From Nematopogon swammerdamellus (taxonomy: Eukaryota; Arthropoda; Insecta; Lepidoptera; Adelidae), in assembly GCA_946902875.1 (NCBI GenBank), contig OX336342.1, positions 10,781,523-10,845,522 of the forward strand: a stretch of 64,000 nt of DNA, written 5' to 3'. Positions 1-9,704 of this stretch are shown here, one piece after another (the stretch's first letter is position 1; each line of letters starts with the position of its first letter). The notes below the pieces were generated by a model. It did no database searches. It had not been told where the DNA came from and saw only the letters and a list, made by a program, of their open reading frames with translations. The position numbers and the translations under genes are program-made.

Positions 1-455
1 AGATAAAAGTTCTGAGGGGACAAACAAAAAAAAATACAGTCGAATTGAGAATCTCCTCCTTTTTTTTTGAAGTCGGTTAAAATTTATAAGAAAAGATCAG
101 AATTTCCTGTAATCTCACGCCGAGCATTCACTAAATCTGGCTAATGTCTCGTCACAAAGAAAGAAATCATGAAAACAGCTCATTGCTCGTGCCGTAGTTC
201 CTGCGTCCACTCGAGGGGAACTAGGTGTGACTCTGCCGCCCGCGCCCCCGCGGTCCAAACAAGGTCCGAATTGATTAGGTCGAATGAACCGGATCAAAAG
301 TAAGGTTGGCGATTGTGTTCACCTCAATCGCATGTCTGAATATATATCCTCATACATAGGTATGTTTTGTTTGGGAGAAATGTGATTTTCATATCACTGA
401 AAGGATTACGTGTAAGGATGTATAGTGTTGGTTCGATTTAATACGTACTTATATG

Positions 456-850
456 TTTTTTTTTTATGTAATCCGGTATGGGTTGCTGAGTCAGAGGAGC
501 GAAAGCGCATGCTCCGAACAGCCAATATCACCTCCGAGAAGGTAGGTGCCATACCGGAGACTTCACTGGATTGCTGGCTATACTGGACTAGAGGAGAACA
601 CCGAGGCTGCTATGCGGCCATCTTACATCCAGTACGGTGGTACCAAACCAGTCGGCTACAATTTCAGCATACCACCTAGTAAGGGGCAAGGGAAGGGACC
701 TACAGTTTTACACCGGTTCCGAACGGTGAAGCAGCAGGTGTAGGTATGTACTTAAATTTTTTCGTCAGAAAAAACTCGCCGACCGTATTCGAACCGCGGA
801 CCTCTCGCATGAGAAGCCGATGCCAAAACCGCTCGGCCACCCGCCGCTGG
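456..850 (-). mobile_element. SINE, tRNA-headed family (full length)
   Basis: Runs on the minus strand, with a T-run at 456-465 (its A tail) and the head at 770-850. Read on the minus strand the head gives GGTGGCCGAGCGG (A box) and GCGGTTCGAATAC (B box), like a Leu/Ser-type tRNA, with about 45 bases between them. The middle (roughly 620-711) shares a block with the other SINE family of this window, including 22 identical bases at 690-711. Its tail (ATGTAATCCGGTATGGG as seen on the plus strand) differs from that of the other family. Confidence 0.75.
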
Positions 851-1308
851 TGTAATCTTACATGATTTACTATCTCACCTTACACTATATTACTGCTGAG
901 ATAAGATGCCGTGGCAGTGCCTAGTCGGTGCGTCACCAGCTAGTTATATAACCAAACGGCACATTTTCGAAATATGTTTTATTTTATGTCTTAGCTACCA
1001 TTCGAATATTACTGCGGGTGGCAGTAACGGCGGCGTTGCTCCTTCTAGTACATAATGGTTGAAGATTAATTTCACTTACATATTATTTATGAAAGAAACA
1101 CTCATAAATGTGTCCGTGAGATGCTCCTAGAAACCCGCGAAAATGTCCGGAATGTTATATTGGAAAAAAAAAAAAAAAAAAAAAATAGAGTATTTATTAA
1201 ACAACCAAAAAATTAAGATACAATAAAAATTAAACTAATTATCTAAGCTAAACTAATATAAAATATAACTAAGTTAAAAACTAAAATTAACCTAAAATTA
1301 AAACTAAC

Positions 1309-1782
1309 CTAAAAAATATAAAATATTTCGTCCAGCCCGTCCTCCGTATCCTGTCCGCGAAGCGAGCCCATTACACCTGCTGCATTCCCACGCTGGATCG
1401 CCAGGCTGACTCTCTGCCTGAAGTATTCACCAGCGCGTTTGTCATTTGCTTTTTCTATTAATTTTTTTGATAAGTTGCCAATAAATTTCTTTGTATCGCC
1501 GCACCACGGACCAAAAGTCTCGACAGCGAATGCGATGAAGTGGTAGTTCGCCTTCACTGACGAGTACTTTGTGTGCTTTAGCCGCGCAGCTGTTTCTGCG
1601 GCCGCACCAGCTGTTTTCGAGGTGCGATCGATGTAGGACGCCGCAAGTGTATCCACGCATGTGGCGTCCCACACCAACGCCTGACCTCTCTCCCAAGGCA
1701 TAATGGTCATACCGTCTGGACGCTTTCCGTCGTTTCGACTCACCCCTGATGGTTCTAAAATTGCCGGTACATTCACAGAACA
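1309..1782 (-). pseudogene. Retroelement-type C-terminal domain, nuclease-like, copy 1
   Basis: About 155 open codons on the minus strand containing [46 protein letters not shown] and IQRGNAAGVMG, ending GLDEIFYIF and stop. Two further copies occur at 44795-45240 and 58900-59360. The RPDG ... WDATCVD spacing resembles the PD-(D/E)XK core of restriction-like endonucleases carried by some non-LTR retroelements (inference from motif shape only). No reverse transcriptase is visible next to this copy, and an upstream start is lacking, so I treat it as a truncated element. The 3' side is AT-rich and ends against an A-tract at 1166-1186. Confidence 0.55.
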
Positions 1783-2160
1783 AAGGCCAAGGAAATAATT
1801 ATAAGTAGTATGTTGTTAGAAGTGCCTGAGTACAGAAACCTACAGAGAATATGCATATCTCAGCCGTTTAACATTTAGGAGGGTCCGCTCAGTATCCAAT
1901 ATTAAAACGTCAAGGAACTTCGTACCGCGTGAGGGATTGTGGGATTATCGAACTTTGAGGATTATGACAAGATTCAGCGAATCTGTGAGACCTGCCTCAA
2001 CAATTTGCTAACATTATCAGATTTTCAAAATTACCCTTTTATTTATTTACAAAGTAGAGACGATCTCGATAAATTATCTATACCTTAAAAATTAAATTAT
2101 CTTTCGTAAGGTTAAGGTGGAACTTTTTCTTTTAAAATAATTTTTTTTATTAACTTAACT

Positions 2161-2410
2161 AGGGTGTAGGTCCTTTCCCTTCTTACCAACTCCTAGGTGG
2201 TAGGTACCAGCCCAGATTGGTACCGCCGCACTGAATGAATGGTCGGTCGAAGTGGCTATGTAAATAGTTATTGTTTTCCGTTCATTTCATTGTAGCCGGC
2301 ACGACAAAGGGAAGCACTGACATGGCACCTATTTCACCAAGGTATTAATGATCTGATATACCGGATGTTGCAGGCGATGTAGCCAACCGTGTCAGTTTCC
2401 ATAAAAAAAG
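2161..2410 (+). mobile_element. SINE tail and middle, 5'-truncated
   Basis: Same family as 12310-12697 and 35627-36010, plus orientation: starts in the shared middle (GGTCCTTTCCCTTCTTACC), ends GTCAGTTTCCATAAAAAAAG. The head is missing. Confidence 0.75.
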
Positions 2411-2539
2411 GGTGAAACTAAGAGGACACCTTACTTTCCTAAGTAAGTTGTGAGAAGACCGTGAGGAAAATGTAAATATAAAGAGCAGCATGTGAACGTT
2501 GTACCCTTAGCATAGTAGGTATTATCAGCAAGAAAGAGA

Positions 2540-3225
2540 AAAAGCGGAGTTTCTGCCTTCACGTCACAATACTTCCTCGAGCAATTTTACGAAATCCGCC
2601 CGAATTATCACGAATAATTTTATTTTTATTCGCACGATCGCACCGTTCTCCAGCGGACCCGAAATATCGACCATCGATAATTCGGCCGACTCCAATTCTC
2701 GCACTCGATATTCGAGAATCCGTACAAATTATCCGGAAACATCTCACGTTCGTAACGCAGAAATACGGTTTTTTAATCTATCCGAAAATTCGCCGATGAA
2801 AAATTGCGTATAAGTTGAGGAGCAATTTGTCAGAAAAAAAAAAGGAAGGAAGCCGAGGAGAAGTGACGAGTTTCCTATATGGGATTTCTTATACGCCTAA
2901 ATTGTCGAATAAATGACGGATGGCGCAGATGTTAAGGTAATAATCTATTCCTCCGCCTTCACCGGGCGCCACCCCCGCCCGCCCCGCGCCCCTGCGCCCC
3001 GCTACGCGCGCGGCAGCCTCGAGGGTGGAAATGACAGCATATTAACGTCATGTGTGAAGTCGACACGTGGCCACACTGACAAGTGAGCGCACTTTTTTTG
3101 GGAAAATAAGCTTAGATTCAGTTAGGTGTTTGGTTCAGCGACTTTGTAGGACGTTCTTTTCTGGGCGTGTCGTCGTCGTGAGTCGCGTCGTCGTCGTCGC
3201 GACGGCGCGTCGCGGCGTCATGATG
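2540..3225. other. CpG-rich unique non-coding stretch
   Basis: No exon or repeat recognised. 2570-2760 is dense in CpG within AT-rich sequence (TCGATAATTCGG, ATTCGAGAATCCG). 2945-3025 is strongly GC-rich. 3165-3225 has CGTCGTCGTCG runs. Possible regulatory DNA, without direct support. Confidence 0.25.
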
Positions 3226-3325
3226 AAATGCTTCAAGTTATGAATATTCAAATACATTCGTAGGCAGCACCTATGCATCTTTAATATGTTTTTGTTTTTT
3301 ACAGAATAGAAACACGTATTATGCT

Positions 3326-3564
3326 TCCTTACCTATAATAAAATCCAACGTCTGCTTTCTGTCTGAGTGTCTGAATGTCTGAGTGTATGTCTGTCTGTCC
3401 GCTTATAACTCGAGAACCACTGAACCGATTTTAATAAAACAAAATTCTACGGATAACTTGATTCTTCCCATCAACTATAGGCTACTTACTATCACGCTAA
3501 ATGGCTTATGAGGTTAGCAGTGAAGTGAAATATGAGAGCGGGCGGAGCCGCGGGCACAGCTTGT
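3326..3564 (+). mobile_element. Short non-autonomous Helitron, copy 1
   Basis: Begins TCCTTACCTATAATAAAATCC, carries TGTCTG/TGAATGTCTG repeats and ACTGAACCGATTTTAATA, and ends GCGGGCGGAGCCGCGGGCACAGCTTGT with a GC hairpin close to the end. Closely similar to 43208-43453. The usual CTAGT terminus is changed to CTTGT here. Confidence 0.7.
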
Positions 3565-4270
3565 ATAATATAAGTACATATATTATTTAGTAGTAGTACA
3601 GATAAACACAGTGTAGGTACCTTAATAAAAAAAGTATTCCAATTTTAATATGTGAATGTATGTACACAATGGCAAATATGGTACTCCAATTATAATAAAT
3701 GAGACTCCAATAAAATAATTCCCAATGTTAGATTGCTGCTACAATGTCATCTAGTAGAGTGTTGGTAGAGTTGAGCGATAATGAAAAATACAAATAAATT
3801 GATATAGTTTCACGTGACCGAGCATATCGAGCATCGCATATTATGATGCGCAATATAAGAGCCAGCATACAGAATCAAAGACATCTCTTACGGAAGTAAT
3901 GCCATCGTTTCAAAGACCATCAAATGTTAATTCAACGGAGATGCGTGCAATCTTTTCTCGCACGCGGCACATTATCCATGCTCGCAATATTCGTGAGTGG
4001 CAATAATAATAATGTAATCTGCGGAAGGCTCGTGCGGCGACGGAGCAGCCTTCGTCTTGTATTAATAGACAATTTGACGAAGATTACTTCCGCTCGTTTC
4101 ACGCAAATCGGTTGTAACATCGCAAGTATCGCACGACGCATTATGAAGTAGGGATGTGTGGAAATTTTACTTACTTATCTAATTCACACCTTTTTCCTAA
4201 TGAGGTAGACAGACACGAGGGATCTCCAGGTGCCGCCGTCCTGCAGCATCTCTGAAGCCACTCCCACCAA

Positions 4271-4340
4271 GAAGCTTTGAACCAGACCAGTCTTGGGGCG
4301 CGCGGGCGCGGGCGGCCCGATCGTTGTTCTGTGCACTCCA
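4271..4340. repeat. Short dispersed repeat, partner at 42938-42995
   Basis: CTTTGAACCAGACCAGTCTT, then a GC-rich variable part, then GGCCCGATCGTTGTTCTGTG. The same two blocks in the same order occur near 42942-42990. Nature unknown. Confidence 0.5.
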
Positions 4341-4344
4341 ACAC

Positions 4345-6660
4345 TTATGTTATGCATACATGCTCGATTTGAAAGTCCTGTGGGTAAACTTTGGACCGGA
4401 AAACTTGTTGCTTTGTATGTATAATATGTATTAAATGTATACCTTTCTGCTAATAAGGGCGAACTTCTTTCTGATGAATTTAGCGATCGATGAACTGATC
4501 GTGCGCACAACACTTTTGGTCACAAAGCTTGTTCATCGTCAATATACACTTTTTATAATTTTTTGTTTTATGTGCTATAACAACACTGTTTCTTTGTTTG
4601 TGGTCGCGTGCTTAGCGATCATCGCCCTGTCTGTGTGTGTCTACCTTAGCAATAAATACGAGTATATAAGTAAAACATTGAAATTACTGTGCATGCTTTC
4701 AAACAAATAAAATTTATTTTATTTTTTTATGGATCAATGATCAGTAAGTCAATAAATATCCATATTAAAGAATAAATACATTTAATAATACTGACTGAAA
4801 CTGAAAACCGAGTGTATAAGAACGCTAACTAAATAAATAAAAAAAATAAAAAAGATAATAAAACCAACAAATTCACTCAGAAGTATCACCCAACGCTGTC
4901 TGTCTAAAATAAATAAGTAAATAAAAAAAGTAGCCCTCTTCGTATACCTAAAAATGCTGGAGTAATTTTTCTGTGAGTGGCTTTAAATTCGGTCGAGTTG
5001 ACTATTTAAATCACAAATTCAGCTAGAGAAGATAATTTACTATGGGGCTTGTATTGCCAAATAGTTTATTAAAACCTCTAAAAAAATATGCTTCTACATT
5101 TTCACACCCTAACCCAGTTTATTTATTAAGTGGTGTCATAAATTATAAGAAAAAGAAAAAAAAATCTTAAGACCTTATATATAACCTCAATCGTTTATGG
5201 CACTATAAAGAAAAAACTACGTATTAATGAATAAAACGAAATATTTCCTTATTTTTTTATTAACAATGCTACAAGTTTTTTTTTTACAAATTTCTGTTAG
5301 TAAAGATTTTTAATATCTAACGACTTGACATTACACGGAGTAGTATGATAACCGTTACTAGCTATACGTAGCAGTTTATTGATAATTAAAATATAAATAA
5401 TGTTACAAATTGCATTACCTGTTAATTACTATGTACTTAACTAGTCGCATTAGTGGTAATATGGTAAGTAAGACGCTCTGATGATTTTCCAACAAATCGT
5501 AGACGCGTTCACATATCGTACCCGCTTAGGTAGAAACTACTTGCCTATTTACACTCGCTATAGTTTACTCAATTAATTCCAAATTACGCCGACATCATCG
5601 TATCAGAATATCTTTCATACTTTCAGACAGGCAACATTTATAATACTATAGTATTTTTACAAAACTCTTTCAATTATATATCACTTTCAAAACAATCACG
5701 TACGTACATATACATAAAGTGGTGCTGTGGAAGAGTAGGCTTGGACGGTCAACGAATAAAACTTACCACAAAATACATCATTTTAATCCGCGAAAGGAAA
5801 ATTTGATCAAAAACTTATTACGCGGGCCTTTGCTATCGCGATCGGGGCGGATGGAAGAAACGATGCGTTGCGGTTATTTTATCTCGGAAGGCTCGCTTTA
5901 AGTCGCTCTAAGTACACTAGGTAGGTTCTCGCCGCTGCGATGATGTCAAATTCGAATTTCAATTAGGCAACAAGAGAGCTCGGGGACTTGGCAGCCGCTA
6001 AGATCCGATTTTCAATAAAGATATTGTAATGAAAATTCACAGTGTCAGCGCTACCCTAATCGATGGCGCGCCTCCAGCCCACGGGGCGGCACCACCGCAC
6101 CGCCTGCGCGACCCGCCGCTCCGCCCAGTCTCCGAGCTCCTCTGGAAATGTCGCCGCAGACAGAAAATGATGTGTATCGAATATTAAAAACGACGTCGTT
6201 GCCACTAACAATGGTAATGGATATCACGAAATCTTAATAAGAACGTTGCTATTATATTTTACCGATTATTACTGCCGATACACCTAATTATCGACTCCAT
6301 CTTACGACTCCGTTTAGATGAAAAGAAAACACCGTTGAAAAGAACAGCGCTACACAAAAACATCGCGTAAGAATACATGGAAGAGAAAATACTCCATCGA
6401 AGACCCTACAAATGCTCGTAAGAGCGAGTACTTAGAAAAACTTGGCGGGCTTGTTGAAATGAGTGATCTCCGAGGAAGGAGCACTGAAGGAGAAGTAGGT
6501 TGTAAGGCGGCGCCTCCGACGTCGCCGCCGCGGGTCGCAGACAGCAAGCAGCGCTTGAGAAATAGTCTGCGATGACTAAGCTTAAAGTGCGCCGAGTCAG
6601 CGCTTCTCCTACAATATCGCCTGATACGATATTCAGCTTTAAATAGGCCCACTGGAAGCG
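4345..6660. other. AT-rich non-coding, nothing recognised
   Basis: I see no splice-flanked coding stretch and no recognised repeat, only short A/T tracts. A GC-rich patch lies at 6060-6135. Confidence 0.4.
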
Positions 6661-6679
6661 GTGCGGCGCGGGAGTGCGC

Positions 6680-6699
6680 GGGGGGGGGGGGGGGGGGGG
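6680..6699 (+). repeat. Run of 20 G
   Basis: Uninterrupted G homopolymer inside a GCGCGGG context; potential G-quadruplex. A similar 21-G run is at 60323-60343. Confidence 0.9.
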
Positions 6700-9131
6700 C
6701 GCGGGGAGGGCGCGCTTACTTCGGTTCAGTTACAAATCAATCGGTCGAAATGAATATGATGATTTACGCGAGACGTGTGACAATGGGACTTTCACAGCCA
6801 TTCTGTGTTGCAACTCACCAACCCATAATAATTTAAGGGAGAATAATTTCAGAGTAACATTTTAAACTTACGTAGTGAAGGAAGTCATAACTTTCGAAAG
6901 TATTTCTTACAGCATGTAGTACCTCAACTGAGGTCTGAACATCCGAGTACAGGCTGTTTATTTGTTTAGTTATTACTTTCGCGGGCTTTATAATATATAA
7001 CTCAATCGAAGACGGATTAATACTGCGACTAAAAGAAATTAAAAATAGATAATTAAGTGTAGCTACCTGCAACCAATTATTAGAAAAATAATCTATACCG
7101 AAAACTCAACCAAATACAATGCAATAGATGTGTATGGCCTCTAACTTTCTCAAGCAGACGAAAGCAGAAGTGTTCGCAACATTGACTTTAATGTTAAGCG
7201 TATTTCTTTCGAGACAGTTCGCCTACTCATGTCTAATCCATAAATCTTTGAGGTCAAGGGTTTTATTGGGGAAGACATAATTTTTTGTTGCATTGTTGAG
7301 CAGTTCGTTTTCAGTTACTCGCGTTCTTAATTTAAACGAGAGAGCTATGTATCTTCCCTTTTGTTTGCTTGTTCCGGTTTCACATCCACCCGTATCCACC
7401 TCCTTCGTATTTTTGGTTGTCTATAAATTTTCTGGAGAGATTTCCGCGCGGGAGTTTTCGCCATTTTAATTTTTTTATATAATGTAAGACAAGCCGCGAC
7501 CCGATAATAAAACCTCGGCGAGTTAATGAGTCAGTCCGCTGTCTCCCGCCAGTCCTCGTAAAAGTTCCTACTGTCCGGCGAACTCCAAGTTTTTGCTATT
7601 TACATAAAAGTAACGTGGCGAGGCTCCGCTACAACTTGCAGCAGCTCGGTGGCGGGACGGGGCGGGGTGGGGGGATGGCGAAGGGCGGCGCCGACACCGA
7701 GCAGGTGTTCTCAAGTCTCTACCAACTCGAATTACTTATAATAATATCCAACAAACTTCCACCTCAGACATCTCTTTTTATCTTCGACTTAAAATTACAG
7801 GGTGTCGAGGACTTTCACGACTCCGCTGCCTCCGAGCTCCTCCTGACGAGAAACAGAGCCAGCACCGCTCGAGATATCACAGAACAACGATCATCTCAAC
7901 TCAAAAGGAAACATAACACGTCTTGCAAAGGATAAGTAATTTTATAAGAAAACTTTAAAAACTAAGCACGTCCAAGTACAATAACAGGTGAGATAAATTT
8001 ATTTAATTGTATCGAACCAATTAATAAGTTGTTACAATTTTCTATTTCTGTAATATATAATGTTAGTGTCAACACGGTTAGCACCCTGCAGAAAGGTCGT
8101 TCGTTACCTATACACCCTCTGCGCGCTCCGAGACCTCTCACCCCGCACCCCGGCCTCCCCCGTCGCGCCTCTCAACCTCCGACGCATGTATTTTTGGCTA
8201 AACTTTGTACGGATTATCCGGCACAGTGTTATTGATAGCTCTTTGGATGTAATAACTCGAACACATCTGTCAAAGTTCACAGGAAACTTTCCGAACCGGA
8301 TCTGGTCCCCCTTCCCTCTCGCCTCCTCCGCACCCCGCCCCTCCCCGCCGCTCCGACTAGGATGATCTGCTCCATCGCGCATCGCGTTGAGTTTATCAAT
8401 GAGAAACTGGTAAAATGAACCAAATTTCGTTACCCGAATTTAAAAAAAATTAAGATCATCATCGTTAAAGCCTAGAGAATGAAGAGAATATCAGACCTGC
8501 AGATTCAAGATCCACAGAGCATATGAGCGGAATTTGGCTTAATTTAGAAGAGACTATTATTTATTATATTTATTTACACATGCTTCTTCAAAACGCAAAA
8601 AAAAATTTGATAGAGATCACTCATCCGCTTAAAAAAATATTTGGGCTGCAGACTAAATATCAATTATCCATAAATAATTTGTTTAAAAAAAATATAAGGC
8701 TTAACAAAATATAAAGAAGCATTTCCTCAATTGGGAAGATTTCATCGCCCCAAGGATCTATGCAGTGCTCCCTCGCTGGCGAAGCTGATTTTTTTGAGAG
8801 CGGAATGATTTGACAACGTCGGTCCTTGAACGCTTCGATGAGAAGATGGCCCAGTTGCTCTACCAGGTTTTATCCGGGCACCATGTCTCAAGAAATTCCA
8901 CCGTAACATGGTAACAAACTTATTTTGACATAAATATTTTTCTATTAGTTCCCGTCCAAGCCTTTTCATGGTAAACAAATTCCAAATACATATTTCTCTT
9001 ATCCACTAGACTTCTATTGTGCAGTTTGAACATAACTATCGTCCATAACTCGCTCACGGCCGAGCGTCTCAGACATAAATATCATTCGCAAAAACAATTA
9101 GAGTCGCGCTCTAGCGGGTCCGTTCGGGACG
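6700..9131. other. Non-coding, includes probable 3' flank of the LRR gene
   Basis: GC-rich patches at 7620-7700, 8110-8170 and 8320-8360; otherwise AT-rich. About 8565-9131 probably contains the 3' UTR of the LRR receptor gene (minus strand). No other exon found. Confidence 0.35.
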
Positions 9132-9704
9132 TTACTCCGGCTTTGTCTTGTCTGATATCGTTAAAATGTTGGCGTTGCAGGCGGGCGGACAGCTCTCATT
9201 GTTCTGGCCGGGGAAGTGTTGGTAGGAGATGTACTGCGGGGGCTCTTGCGGCTCCGGCTTGGCGACCACGCGCCGCTTCTTGCTCTTCATGTAGCCCAGC
9301 ACGGAAACCAGCACTACGAAAACGACGAACCCCATGCAGCAGCCGACGACGAGACTCAAGCGTCGCGTTAGTATATTGGCGATGCCCATGTAAGTATTGG
9401 AGAAGGGGCCATCCAGGACGGCTCCGAAGAGTTCGATGGTGCTTACTGTGGTGCAGCGACTGGTGGGTGAGTCCACGAGGTAGGGAAGCATATGGTTGAG
9501 GAGAACCTCGTCTCCGAGCACGTGCAGACTGTCGTTCTCGGCGACGGGCGCGATCCTGGCGACCGGATGCGAAGCGCTCCCGGCAGATGTCGGTGGTTGT
9601 CCGAAGTTGCCGAGTGCCAGCACGCACACCGTGTACTTGGTCCCCGGAGACAGCTGGCTCAGTCTGGTCGAGCGAGCTGTCAGCTCCAGTGATTTACCGC
9701 GAAT
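9132..9704 (-). CDS. LRR receptor, last coding exon (FN3 end, membrane helix, tail)
   Basis: Acceptor TTGTTACAG ends at 9705, and coding starts IRGKSLELTA in phase 0. It completes the FN3 domain (LSPGTKYTVCVLALGN), then a 77-residue linker, a hydrophobic helix (LSLVVGCCMGFVVFVVLV), the basic KSKKRR, and a tail containing PPQYISYQHF and ending DKTKPE before TAA at 9134-9132. The tyrosine motif is the obvious candidate for a sorting or adaptor-binding site (inference). On the minus strand an AATAAA-type signal occurs near 8570-8565, which would give a 3' UTR of about 0.55 kb; the polyadenylation site is not established. Confidence 0.9.
   Translation of the reverse strand: MRGKSLELTARSTRLSQLSPGTKYTVCVLALGNFGQPPTSAGSASHPVARIAPVAENDSLHVLGDEVLLNHMLPYLVDSPTSRCTTVSTIELFGAVLDGPFSNTYMGIANILTRRLSLVVGCCMGFVVFVVLVSVLGYMKSKKRRVVAKPEPQEPPQYISYQHFPGQNNESCPPACNANILTISDKTKPE

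Noticed and set aside
770..850. tRNA gene
   Set aside because: A and B boxes are present but the anticodon arm and acceptor stem do not fold as a working tRNA, and the sequence continues into a SINE body.
7615..7935. 106-codon open frame on the plus strand
   Set aside because: Starts at GTG; the first third is a GC-rich Gly run and the rest has no family resemblance or splice support.
9017..9499. 160-codon open frame on the plus strand
   Set aside because: Antisense shadow of the last LRR-gene exon; no protein-like features.
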